A stretch of 64,000 bases of DNA from Opisthocomus hoazin (lineage: Eukaryota; Chordata; Aves; Opisthocomiformes; Opisthocomidae), in NCBI RefSeq assembly GCF_030867145.1, contig NC_134422.1, positions 9,310,531 to 9,374,530 on the forward strand. Reading direction: 5' to 3'. Position numbers and translations under genes: made by a program. The notes beneath the pieces were generated by a model. It saw only the letters and a program-made list of their open reading frames with translations. It did not search any database and had not been told where the DNA came from. Positions within the stretch are counted from its first letter, which is position 1, and each line of letters opens with the position of its first letter. Below are positions 23,686-35,600 of the stretch, one piece after another.

Positions 23686-26102
23686 CCGGAGCGCCCCGGG
23701 GCTCCCCCCGCGCCCGCTGCCGGGGAACCGCACCGCGCACCCGCGAAAGTTTGCTGCGGGGTCGGGCGTGGGGGGGGGGGGTTGCCCGCGGGTCTCCCCC
23801 CGAATTCTCCCCGGAGGAGGCGGCTGCTGCCCTCCCCGCAGTCCGGCGGGGCCGGAGCTGGCGGGTCCCGGGGGCCGGGGTTGTGCGCTGGCTGGGTTTG
23901 CCGTCCCCGCCAGCGGGAGAGGCGGGTGCTGTGTGCGGGCTGGGGGTCGCGGCGGGGGAAGGCGCCGGGGGGGCAGCGGGCGCTCACCTCGGCCGCCGTG
24001 CCCCCCGGCCTCCGGCGTGATCCTGCCTTTGCGTGGGTCGAGAACTACTTTGCAGCCGAGGTGCTGCTCCCGACGGGGGTGAGGTGAAGTCCCCGAACGG
24101 ATCTGCCTTCACTGGGAAGTATCTCTGCAGAAACGAGTGGGCTTTCCTGAAATAAATAATAACACCATCAGTGACCGTACTTGATTATTGATGTTTGTTT
24201 CTGAAAATGCAACAGCAAGAAATTTTACACCAGCTCTTGTGTTTCACAAAATGACGTGAAAGCCTGAGAAGTTCGCTTTGGTCGGAGCTTTGCCGTCGGT
24301 GGCTCAGGGCCGCCCAGCGCCAGGCTGCGTGCGGGGCGAGGAGAGCTGCGGGGGCTTCGCTCCGTCCGCAGGCAAAGTTCGGAGGGCTTGGGGTTGGTTT
24401 GTCTGCTCGGGAGGAGCGGCTGAGCTGTGCCTCGTGGTAGAAAAGTGTTTGTTGGGCTTTGTCCAGTTAGTGCTGGGAATAAACATCAAGAACGAGAGCT
24501 GAGGCAGGCGGGGATTCAAGGTATAAATCTTCTATCAGCACTGTTTTTATACCAGCTGCATTACACTTCGCAGCGTGTAGCCAGCAATGCAGAATGTCTG
24601 CAGGCTTGGGGACGAGGTGGGGACTGACCCGTGGTGTAACTCGTAGCTGCATCCATCATGCCGGTTCGTTCATGCTCAAATGGGCAAGGTCACGGGAAGC
24701 GATGACTTACAATTGCCCCGGCCCACTTCACAGAGTCAGCATGTATAATGTTAAATTGCTTAAAACCATTTCATCTGCTCTAGGTCTATCTCTGACAGTA
24801 CCAGATAATGGAGAGCAGGGTGGTACTTGCTCTGGGAAGCTTTCCCCGCTTACATTTGGGACAACCAATGCGAAGTTTTCACTGACAGCAACATTTATTA
24901 AGTTCATTTGACTGGACTTCTATGCCAAAACAACAACCACAACTGATATCAATATGCCATTAAAAGAAGAAAAGACCCAGACAAGTCAATAGTCCTCAGA
25001 AAGAGAGAACATGAATCAGAGCCTTCTAGACATGAGTCTGTTTTACAACCAGCACAGTAATACTGATGCCATTAGAAAACTGTCTCATTTTTCTGCTCTT
25101 AATTCAATGTGTCAGGTGTAAAATGTGCTTTACAAATAGTTTCAAGTGCTTCCATGCTAGGCAAATGGATACTCCATGAGGAAGTGTTTATGACCGTAGA
25201 CGAGCAGTAGCTGCCCTATGGTAACGAGGAACTTGCATTGGAAATTACTTCAAAAATATGTTGTTAGTGACCGGACAAATACAAATTGCAGATTAATTAT
25301 AACTTGCCAAGAAATGGTGTTAGTTCCAGCAATTATGGAAATTCAAGAAAAAAGGTTACAGGAGAACTTCACACCTACTGGAATGAGATCCGTGAAACCC
25401 CTTCTTTTTTCTCTTTTTGTTGTACTTTGTTTCTCTCCAAGAACACAGGAACCCGTGACATCTCAGCTCCTCTGTGTTGTGATCAACGCAACGTTACTTC
25501 TCAGTGTTCTTTGATCAGCTGCTCACTGCTCTGTAAGGCCGCAGAATCTTTTGAATCCACATAGCAAAAAGCAGAATAACCCCCTTGCCCAGTAAATGGA
25601 ATCGTGCAAACTTCATCTGTGATGGTTCCTGCTCTGGGTCGCCCTGGGGCTGCAGCAAGGCTGATGCCCGTCGGCAGGGACGTCCCATCCCTTTTTCACG
25701 TCCTGCTCTGTGGAGGGAAGGGTGCAACTTCTGCAAGTTTTGCACCCATGAGCACCAAGAATTGAGCGTGCTGCATCCAAATTAGTTTTGGTGATGGAGA
25801 AACAGGCGGAGGTAGGAAATGAACATAAAGCAGGGAAAAAAGCCCGAACGTACCCAACCCCTTGGATAAAACGCAACATCTCCCAGTAAAGCCTGCTTTT
25901 ACCTCTAAGCCTTTTTACACCTTTTCTGAAATGTTTGCAAACCTTGCCACCTTGCTGACGCTGCTGTGAATAATGATCTTTCCCTCTGAGATCTGTAACA
26001 AAAACTTTTAGGGTCTAGCTGGGAAAGCGAGATGCCTGCCGTGCTTCTGTGTCATTGCAGCCTCGGCTCCGGGAGCCCCCCAGGGCAGCCAACCCGCTTT
26101 TA

Positions 26103-26142
26103 TTCTTCATACTCCTGGCTCGTTCTTCACGCTCCTGGCTCG
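26103..26142 (+). repeat. 20-bp tandem duplication
   Basis: Two adjacent 20-bp units (26103-26122 and 26123-26142), each of the form TTCTTCA..CTCCTGGCTCG, differ at two positions. This is a local tandem duplication. Confidence 0.85.
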
Positions 26143-26256
26143 TCTTGCCAACACGGCAAGTAAATCAGCTCTGTCCAGGGGAACCGCTCTGTTACTGTGC
26201 GCTTTCGTGTTGCGCTGATGGCCGAAAGTTTGGGGGTTTTCTTAATTTTATTTCCG

Positions 26257-26273
26257 CCCCCCCCCCTCCCCCC
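26257..26273. repeat. C-rich tract (C10-T-C6)
   Basis: Ten C residues, one T and six C residues. It is a simple low-complexity tract, prone to length variation and sequencing error. The minus strand is a G-run. Confidence 0.9.
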
Positions 26274-28459
26274 GACAGAAGAAGTCTGATAAAACATTGT
26301 TTGCCACGTTTGGAGGAAAAAAGAAAGAAAAACCACAACCCAGAAACAGACAAGAGTTAGTAGCGTGGCTGGCTAGGGTCTGCAATTGTAAATGCTTTCA
26401 AAGCAAACATTTGTACTAAAATTACGGGGACTGTGGAGCAGGAATACTTACATCATGCTTTTAACACGGTCGGGGCTACAATTTGCACCTAAAAAAAACT
26501 ATGAGTTAAACTCAGGTTTCTGTGGGTTTCTACGTTCTTTAATAATAGAACACTTATACCAGATCATGGCTCTCTGCTGTTATCAACCTAATATTGATCT
26601 GAATGTGAGCTGGATGGTGGAAGCAGTTACTAACTGGCATTTCAGAAGCGCATAATTACTTTGTAATATAATATGTATGTTATACCCTTTTACTCTACCC
26701 TTCCTTCTTCCCTGTGTTCCTTTCACTTTTACTTATTCATTAGCTTTTAGATTGTAAACTATAAAAGGCAAGTGCAGATATGTCCGTGGCAAAAATTCTG
26801 CAGCAAGTTTCATCAGTATCCAGGGACAGCATCAGGAATTTTTACATTTCAGGTTTGTTGTAGTAGTGTTTTAACTCTCACTAATTGATGAATAGTGGTT
26901 CACTTAACAGTTTTTGTAATTACAATTAGGTTGAGGAGCACATATTTAAAGGGGGTTTGTTGTGCTCCCTGTGGACTTACCTGTATGCTTACAGCAATGA
27001 AGATTTTTACACCAAGCCTGTGATGTAGCAGGAAGCATCTGCCTGCTGCTGCAAACTGCTGTGCACGTACTCCTCCTAAAGAGCGAGAGGTGCTTGTATG
27101 TGGCTGTTCCTGTTCGTAAAGGCTCCTCAGCAATACTCTTCAGGTTGAAGCTTCAGGTAGTTAGATCTTTAAATGCCCAGAGGATGTGCCCCAAACAGGC
27201 TTTGTGCGGGTATGGGAATCATTCCCATCTGCCAGCTGTTTGGGAAGTAAATCCCTTAAAATGGGAACAGCGTTTCTGAAATCCATTACATCAAAAGCAA
27301 GTCACTAACAGATAATCTCAGTGAGTGTTCAATTATGAATTATCCAGGATAATACGTAACAAAGGCCACAAGTAATACAGGGCGATGTCGTTGTTAGGAA
27401 GGCGGTCTATGGCAGCATAATAATGCCAAAAAAAACCCCAAGCGGAAGAAGTGGTACATTTAAAACTAGCAGGTTTGCATGGTATTTTGTTTAAGGCTTT
27501 GGATGATCAGAGCGCTGCTGTGCCATGCGGAAACACGTTGGCATTGCCACGTGAGGAGCCACGGCCCCGTGGACGCACAGCATGGTGGTGGCAGTGGGGG
27601 CTGGAGGCGGGTTGGCGATGGCAAAGGCAGGTCGCTGGCACGCCTCTGGACGTGGCCATCTCAAAGCGCTCCTTTAGAACAAGGTACATATTTTCATTTT
27701 CATTAATGCTGAGCAGATGTCCAATGCCCTCGTGTTTATCCTGTTCTCGAGAGTCCGTCTGAAGGAGCGTAGTGACCCGTTGGGGGACACCAGCGGTGAC
27801 CATAGCACTAACCGAAGACACTGGCTCGGAGCAAGATACAAATAGAGTCTCGTTCCCTGAAAGCATTTTGGGCTCTTTTGCGTCCTCATGATCTGCGGTT
27901 GCTTTTCTTCCATTCTGGTACACTGGTTTTGATCACATTTGGGCTGGGTGGAGTTGCTGGTCTGATTTGTTGTTATTTTGCAGATCCAAAATACAGCCAT
28001 GATGACACGTTGGTATGTGTGGGGAGAACAAGCTGGAGGTCTCTAGCTGGAAATTGGAAGAACTAATCACAACTTGCAGATCTTTGCATTTCCGTATATT
28101 CCCTTTCTGTGTTGTTTCAGTCTCCTTGCCAACATCTGTACTACCAGAGAATAACCAGTGCCTTTTCCTTTTGAAAACAACCCTTCCGTCATCGTAAGAA
28201 GATGCATGGTTACAAATAAAAAGCTGCAGGAATGAGGAAAAAAGAAATTTGAAATACTTATATTTTCCCCTTGCAGTGTACGAAGAAACAATTGCTCTAT
28301 GTCAAAGGTAACATCAAGATTAGTTTTACTTAGGTGACTTTCAATTGGTACCAACTGGAACAAAATCAGTACTAGTAAAAAAATCCACACCATACTTTGA
28401 AAAAAAAAAAAAGAATAAAGAGAAAGGGGGAGAGATGCTATCGGATGCCAAGTCCATGC

Positions 28460-28590
28460 TGTGAGGAGCGGCGCGGTGTCAGCGAAGACCTGACGCTCGG
28501 GCACGGCGTCCCCGCAGCAGTTGCCCCGACGGGGGTCGTTCCTCGCGGGGGAACGCGGTTCCGTTGCCTGCCGTGAGCTCGCTGGTGGGT
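28460..28590. promoter_or_regulatory. CpG-rich patch within the DPP10 intron
   Basis: About fifteen CpG dinucleotides occur in roughly 110 bp, while the flanks have almost none. The patch is too short to call a CpG island with confidence. It could be an intronic enhancer or alternative promoter, a remnant of a GC-rich mobile element, or a gene-conversion hotspot. No known transposon was recognised in it. Confidence 0.4.
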
Positions 28591-29811
28591 TGCGGTTGTT
28601 CGCTCTTCCTTGCGTGTACAAATGGTTAGTGTGCTTTCAGAACTGTCTGTTAGTAATTCCTTGCTCTTTGCATAGATACTTCAAAGCAATTAGCAAAAAG
28701 CATAAACGTTGGATGCTTCTGTAAGTTTAGGTATATGCACTGATCCTCCGGTATAGGTTCTGTGTGTACAACATATGTAGCCACACACGTGCACACCAGT
28801 CTGTTCTAATACAGATGCAATTTATAGCTTTCAGTTTAACGATAATGCTGGGAGTTTAGAAGGCAGTACTGTAAAATTAATATATGCAAATATACATGAA
28901 GATTATGATAAATTATATTTAATAATAGGTTAGTACTTTCCTAGATTGTAATCATATAAAAATTTTCCTGCTGCAAATCGTTACTTGAAGCAATATGGCA
29001 TGAAGTTTGATTCTCTTTGAAGCCACTTAAGATACAGGTCTGTGAGTGTTAGATAACACTTTCCTGAAAGGATATCACGTCCTGAGGAATTTAATCTTTC
29101 TCATTCTTTAATCCAAAACTGTTTTACTAAACACGTGTAGAGATAATTTTGTGCTTATTTTGTTGACTATTTCATTCTTAAATTTAGCATGGTAAGACTT
29201 GTGTGCTGTCCATGATCTGAATGTGTTATTTTGGAATTTATTTAGGACCTTTCATGTTCCAAGATTTTTATCTGAGGTCCTCAAATTGAATTATAAATGT
29301 TAAATTGCACAACATCCAGCTTAGTGATTGTGCTGTGTTCATCATTTGACAGTGTTTTGGATCAGTGACTTTGCCTTCTCACGCGTTGACAACACCCGGT
29401 GTTACTGGCAGTATGTGCCAGAAGCAGAGAATCATCTTGCGCACCTACAAATTAACATCTACGATTACTAAAAATGGGGCACCTGGCAGTGGCAGAACGC
29501 CCCGAGGGCTTGTTGTTTCAAAGAAACAGACGGGCAGGTTCATTCCGCTGTGAATGGAGTTGAGAGCGACTCACGGCAACATACACCAACCCCGGGTACC
29601 TAAGGGAAGGCAACACCTACAATCAGAGTCATCAGCTTAATTAAAGACCCTCCCCAGTCCTGAGCTGTGTGGTTGATGCAGCTGCTGCAGATGAGGGCGT
29701 GATTTATTCCATGTTAGATTTGACCAGTGAAGTGGTTTGAGTGAATTGTGCTGTAAAATGCTCCTTTCTCAGTGCTGGCAGCAAAGGGAGCCCCCAGCTA
29801 AGGAGCCAGGT

Positions 29812-29831
29812 GGGTGGGTGGGTGCTGTGGG
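29812..29831 (+). other. Canonical G-quadruplex motif
   Basis: Four GGG runs (29812-29814, 29816-29818, 29820-29822, 29829-29831) are separated by loops of 1, 1 and 6 bases. Single-T loops make very stable parallel quadruplexes in vitro. On the DPP10-sense strand it would also be present in the pre-mRNA. Confidence 0.7.
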
Positions 29832-31693
29832 CATCGACGGGTCTCGTCCCCGCGTCGGGGGGCCAGAGAGAGGGAGGGTGCTGGTGCCGTCCCGGGGCCT
29901 CGAGGGAAGTGAGGCAGGGCCAAAGGATGTTTAAAACTTAGTGTTAATGATGCTGGTCTTGAGCTGCTGACCTCTTCCCTGAGGATATATCGGAAAAATA
30001 GTTTGAATTTTAGTTTGGAAAGGGGGAGACTGGAGCTGAACTGGTTTGTGACTCCACCACACAGAGACAGCTCCCCAGCCTGAGTTGGTGTGACCTTACC
30101 GAGGGAAAAGGACATGGAGGGTGAGCCCTGGGGAAGCTTTACAGAAAGCTGAGAAGGAAACAGAGGTGACACCTGAAGGACACCTCGAGGCAGTGACGGC
30201 AGCTTGGCAGGCGAAGGCAGGGACACAGGAGTCACGGGAAGATGGGGTCTCAGAGTACGACTGACTGTTAAAAGGCAGCTGGCAAGTCAAGAAAGATGAG
30301 GAAGGAGTGGGGTGTTTTAGCTTCAGCTAGAAAGGCGTTACTGGAGATACTGGCTGTTAGATTCGAGTAGGTTGCTGGATCTGGCCAGTCACGCTCAAGC
30401 TGTTACGGAGTCACTGGAGACCAGGAGACAGAGACGCCGTACTGCTTTTATCGCGAAGTGTCAGAGGTGAAGTTTGCAACGTTCCCTTGGTGTGGCCTCC
30501 TAGAAGCAAGGTAGCGCCGTGTTCAGACGTCATGCTGGGCAAAAAGCCAGTGCTTTGCTCACGTTGCATGGGCCTTCTACACCTGGTTTTATTTAGTTTA
30601 TTAGAGTTAGCTAATAGGGGGAAGAAATCTAGAAAAATATAAATACAGGGTTAGTTACAGCTTAGGTCCCTTGGTTTGTGTGGTAACATAGAAACAGTAA
30701 CACAAAAAAGTCAAAACCATGAGTTTATTGGAAAAGTTATGGCAATAATTATACATATTTCCCCCCTTTAAAAAAATGTTTTGGAAGTACACAAACATAC
30801 TTTAGTAATCTTTGCCCAAATGTAGCTACCTGTGCAATAATGCTTTAGTGCTGGGAGAGGCAATGGCAGTACGTAGGTGTTAAATTCTTAGTCTCTTCAG
30901 AATTATAAGTGCTTTTAAACTTCGTTTCTGATGTTTTAATTGACGTAGATTATGAGTATTCCAATAATAATAACAATCCTAGTATTTATTGTAAAACCTG
31001 AACTACCTTTGTAAGTAAGAGATGTCAGGTACAGTAATCCAGTGACATTTCTGCTTACAGTTTTCTCAGAATTTTTACCTTAACGCAATTGTGGAGAAAT
31101 CACTCTTAAAACTATTTGTGTAACAAAAGTGTGCAAGCTCCTGCGATTTACACTGGTGAAAGTCAGAGGTGCTTCATGGGTTGCTAAGCAAAGAAAAATT
31201 GATTCTGTTGTATTAAGGGATGACACTTAGATTGTTTAATTTTTATGTAGTTTGAGAAACTTACAAGATTCTAGCACTTAATATCAAATTGGCTTCAAAG
31301 TTTATATCATTAAAAAGATGAACTTTGTGTTCAAAGGTGAGCCTATTCTTTCAGGTGGTGATCCTGTTCCTCCTCCTGCCGCTGACTGCTGGGCAAGCGC
31401 TGCGTCTGACCCCTTCGTGATCCTAATTCTCCTTTGCGCTAATTGTGCTTTGCCCGAGGGGAGGCCCCTGCCTGGCGATGCGTCCTGCGGTTGTGCGTCA
31501 GAGCGCCCTGGTTTTCGTCTGTAGGTGCAGCAGGAAGAGAGTTTTCTCACCCTGTGGAGAAGTAAGGTGCAAATATCTTGTGCTGATGAAGATGAGACCT
31601 GCTGAAGGGTTTTTATGGGGGAAGGAGAAAGCAGGGGCAGACGTCCGTGTCCGGCAGTGGCATTGGTGGCGGTGCATGCTCTGTTCATGCTCC

Positions 31694-31757
31694 TGTGTAG
31701 GGTGGGGGAGTTTCTGTGTAGGGTGAGGGAGTTTCCTGGGCAGGGTACGGAGCTTTG
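31694..31757 (+). repeat. 21-bp minisatellite, about three units
   Basis: Units at 31694-31714 and 31715-31735 share TGTGTAGGGTG.GGGAGTTTC with one difference. A third, diverged unit (31736-31757) follows with the pattern TGGGCAGGGTACGGAGCTTTG. This is a short G-rich tandem array that may vary in copy number. Confidence 0.75.
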
Positions 31758-32126
31758 CCCTGAGGTCTCCAGCGCCGTGCGACTCGATACGCCATAGCCC
31801 ACTGAGCTCAGGGGAAGCTGGTCTCCAGAACGGGTAGATGTCAGCGGTGAGGGCTGCGTGCCCCTCCTCGTCCCCTGCCATCGGGGAAATGATCAGTCAG
31901 TGATCTGTGAACTCGGTGCGGCCGGCGCTGGATGTACTCCTCAGTACAACAGTCAAGGCGTGAAGAAACTTTATTTAAATAGTATTGGTTTATTAACCTT
32001 ATTTATGTTTTTAAAGTTGTGGTTTCAGCAGTGTAAGGGCGAGTGTCTATCCCTTTGCTTAGTTTTCCCTGGATATTATAGATGAATAGCAGGTTTACAT
32101 TTTGAAATAAACTTTTTCCTAAAATC

Positions 32127-32170
32127 AATTGCTTAGGCAGGAGAATTCCTGACTTCCCAATTAAGCAATT
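32127..32170. repeat. Inverted repeat, 9-bp arms with a nested 5-bp stem
   Basis: AATTGCTTA at 32127-32135 is the exact reverse complement of TAAGCAATT at 32162-32170. Between them CAGGA and TCCTG (about 32138-32151) form a second, shorter inverted pair. Together they could fold as a branched hairpin. It does not match a tRNA or a known small-RNA pattern that I recognise. Confidence 0.6.
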
Positions 32171-32399
32171 TATCTGAAAGAAATCTTTTTTTCCCTTCCC
32201 TTTAGAGCATTAAACACTTACTCAGCTTGAAAGCTGCATCAGTCTGCCAGCGCGGGATTAATGCCACGAACATTTCTCTTAGTATTTGCTGCAGAGATGA
32301 CCTGCAGACATGAGCATCATGTTAAAAACCAGCTTTTATAATTCCTTGTGCGTGATAACTGAGAGCCGAAACCTGCCTCCGTTTTCCTTCGTTTCTTCT

Positions 32400-32600
32400 T
32401 ACCGGTAGAGGAGGGCAGCGTCGCCCGCTCCCCGACGGCCCCGCCAGCCCCTCGCCCAGCCCCGCGGCCCTCGGGCTCGGGCGGTTGCTGGCGTCGCTTT
32501 TGGGCTGCGTGGCTCTGGCTTTGCCCTGCCCCTGTCTGCGCGTGCGCCGCGGGAGCAGCACGCTCAACCCTGCGGGCTGTTCGTGGGGACGCACAGCCTG
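32400..32600. promoter_or_regulatory. Small CpG-island-like patch in the DPP10 intron
   Basis: Roughly twenty CpG dinucleotides fall in about 200 bp of strongly GC-rich DNA, about 8.8 kb downstream of exon 1, between AT-rich flanks. This could be an alternative promoter or an intronic enhancer. I could not identify an exon: no ATG near it is followed by a recognisable DPP10-like N-terminus and donor. A second, weaker CpG-rich stretch follows at about 33290-33480. Confidence 0.45.
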
Positions 32601-35600
32601 CACTGGTCCTGCTGAACAGCATTGGAACTGCAGGAGGGAAGACTTGGGGCTTGCTTTTGCTTTTTGGATAAATCTAGGGAAGGGGGGAGACCTTTTTTGT
32701 TTTTTAACCTGTTTACCTGTTGTCAGTACAAAGAAGTTCGGATGTGTTCCGAGATTTCCATTGCAGCTCCTAAATGCTGAAAGGAATCGCACCCCTAAAG
32801 CATGTGAGCCTTCCTGTCACTCCTATTTTACCCACACGAGCAGCTCTGGTGTGCGTGGCGCTGAGCATCGCAATGCTCTGTGCACTCAGTTGCCGTCCTC
32901 GCCCTGCTCCTCCGTGAGGTCGGAAGGAAATTGCTGTGCTTCGGTGTTGGCCCCTTGTGGGACGTATTAGTTTCTGCTGCTTGTAAGGATCCTTTTCCTC
33001 CCTCTTCTGCTAATCCAAACCCATGAAAGCATCTTAGTGCTGGAATGATTGACTAAAGTTTTCCTGCTGTAATTTATACACATATCAATAATTACTTAGT
33101 TGACCTTTTGTTTCATAGAGGACACAATGACAAATGGCTAGAGCTAAAAACTAGAAGACTGGCATTTGGGGCAGGCTCACAAGCTCTGTAACCTCTGGCG
33201 GTAACACTGTTCATCCAGGGAGAGATCCTGCTCCTGTTTGTGTTGAGCTTTTCCGTGGAGTTAAGGCAGACCCCTTCGGTGAACTGGTTCTCTTTTGGAG
33301 GCGGGAGGAAGCTTTCTGCTGACCTACCACGCCGACCCAGCTCGCCCGGAGTAACCTGCGACCGCTCGCTTCCCTTCCCTCTGTGCTGTGGTGGCTTGGC
33401 GCTTCCTTCGGGGTGCGAGCGTTCGTGGGTTGTTTGCGTGGGAGAGTCGGCAGCAGGGGAACCACCGTGGCATGAAATGGGGTTCTGCTGGGCGCTGGAC
33501 GGACAGGAGGGAATCCGCTCTGCGGTGCTGTGTTCAGCCAAGCCTGGGGCAGCACTGTTTTTGGGGGGAAAGGGAGGAGAAAGAGAAAGGATGACAAGTT
33601 GCAGAAAAAGACAGAGTAACAAGAAGAGGAAGAAAAGCGAATCCCTGCGAGTGACTCTGGTGAGCTCAGGAGCGAGTCTGTTGGTGGCACGTCGTGCAGA
33701 CCTTGCTTTTGTGCGCACCCATTAGACTCGGTCTGATTTTTGCTTTCAGCCCTCAGCTGACAGGACTGTGCTCATACAAGAAATACTTTCAACTAATTTT
33801 TCACACAAAAGTGTCTGACTTCTGGAAGTCAATACAACCAAGGATTTGTCTGTTTAAAGACCAAATGTATGCTACCCATGACTCTCTGTGATAATTTTTG
33901 AGCTGTGAATTCCCCACAGTTGCCTTCAGTAAAATCTCAGTTTACATCCACGAGTACATTTTTTTGGTATAGATTTTGTCTGGAGTTTGAAAAATCTCAG
34001 TTTTATGATTCAACAGCTATAATGTGTTTTCTGGGAACATTAATGTCTCTGAAACTTGATTATGCAAATATTTGCGGAGGGCAAACAAAAACCCAGCGAA
34101 AACAAATCCATAAAATAATTAAGGAAATGTTGGCGTTTCTGTATTTTTACAGTATTTGCTCCTCTCTGAATGTTTCCCAAACACTCTGGATGCTGCTTTC
34201 CCCTCAGTGATTCACAGAAGTCTCTGGTGACACTAATTGCATCCCATGTGGGGTCACATTTAGTGAAGAAACCCATCAAGCAGCCGATGCCATTTTAAGA
34301 TATGAGCTCTTTGGCAATATTTTGTAGTTTCAAATAACCTTACCAGCATCATCGGAATTATGATACTAAGCACTGTTCAGATCTGCGAAGGAGTGAGGAA
34401 AAGTAATTTTAGATGGCCGTTGAATTTAGACCCCTTGGTTATCGGTGGGCAGCTGTGGTTTTCAACGTCTGGTACTAAGTACCAAGTCATTGCCTTGGTG
34501 GTTATGCTGTGAAAGATGCGTAGATCATGAATTATAACTAAACTGCTTTTTTTTTTTCCTTTCTTCTGTCAGAATTTGGGATTTTTCAGTTGTTTCTTGT
34601 CATACATGTTGTGTTGAAATTCTGTAGGGTCACTGTAGCGGCCTGAGGCAGACAAGTTAAATTAGGATTGAGCTTCAGACACGTTGGATCAAGCTGGTTG
34701 TGCATCCAGAGCCCCAGCGGAAGCCCCAGGCAGGGCAGCAGTTGTGGTGCTGTGAGTCAAGGATTCGGCTGAGCCCTGCCAGCTTGCGAAAGTCGGGTTG
34801 TGGGGAACGGTGTCAGGTTGTAAGAAACAACAGCCCTTCTCTATTTTACGTAATAGCTTCGGCAGTGAGAGACTTGTTCTCTACCGGGCCTTGTGTTCCC
34901 AGCGCAACTCTGTAGATTTTTGTACTGGATTGGAGCTGCACAAAATATGTGTATTTATAGTCTCAGGCGGTGTTCAGAAGGAGTGTTATGCATAAAACTG
35001 CTTGATGAACTAACTCTCCTGATGCTTCAAGAGAGCTGGGCCAGCAGAGAATTTGGGTCACCATACCTAAGAAGATTTCTGTAATTAAACCAGCTTTTAT
35101 AGAGCATATTTGCATTTTTACATGGAATAGTTGAAAAAGCTTTTAAGTTTCAACCAATCTATCCCTCCTGAAACATATTTTTATAGCTCCAGACCTAAAG
35201 CTGAAAATCATTTAGCACCAAATTTGATAAAGAAAAAAATCATCATTGCAGGATTTTCAAAAACTTATTTCTCAGGTTGAGAAAGATTTATAAACACCTT
35301 TTTTTTCTGCATGTGTCACCCTCTGAGTACTCTATGTACAAAGCCATACAAAATAAAGCTGGCGTGGGTTACATGCCATGGAAGTAAAAAAGAATGAGTT
35401 TGAATGAAAAGACAATTTGAGACTCAAGATTTTTATGTTTTGTTTTTAAACTGTAATCAAAAAAGTACTGTACGCTCTCATTTAGTGAAAGCTGCACACA
35501 CTGCAGAAAAAATGCATTGCAAGATTTTGGAAAAGTGCCTGCAACTGATACAGTGTTTTTTGGACAGAATTTTATTTTTTATGGTACAGTATTTTTAAAA

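Larger units (their letters stand above)
23160..24090 (+). promoter_or_regulatory. DPP10: CpG-island promoter of DPP10 exon 1
   Basis: CpG dinucleotides, rare elsewhere in the window, become very dense from about 23160 to 24020 and fall away by about 24100. The DPP10 start codon sits near the middle of the island. No TATA box is apparent, and four GGGCGG boxes lie about 145-170 bp upstream of the ATG, which is the usual design of a dispersed, CpG-island vertebrate promoter. No ATG occurs between about 23124 and 23619, so a transcript starting anywhere in that span would have this ATG as its first. The exact transcription start cannot be read from the sequence. The long open frames on both strands here come from high GC content. 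Confidence 0.85.

Noticed and set aside
23008..23987. Minus-strand open frames of 241 and 275 codons across the promoter
   Set aside because: They are the antisense reading of GC-rich island DNA, with P/A/G/R-rich sequence, no domain, and overlap with the real exon.
23131..24087. Long plus-strand open frame that contains the MNQTA exon in frame
   Set aside because: It has no ATG before 23620, and the sequence beyond the donor is low-complexity G/P/R-rich translation of a CpG island. The exon with its splice donor explains the conserved part.
31140..31170. Possible old amniote repeat motif (gatttacactggtgaaagt)
   Set aside because: Similar to a common decayed repeat motif, but too short to distinguish from chance. 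A similar short match near 52316-52345 was rejected for the same reason.
33113..33725. Overlapping open frames on both strands, up to 201 codons
   Set aside because: Located next to the CpG-rich patch; sequence is Ser/Pro/Arg-rich in several frames at once, typical of shadows and not of a gene.
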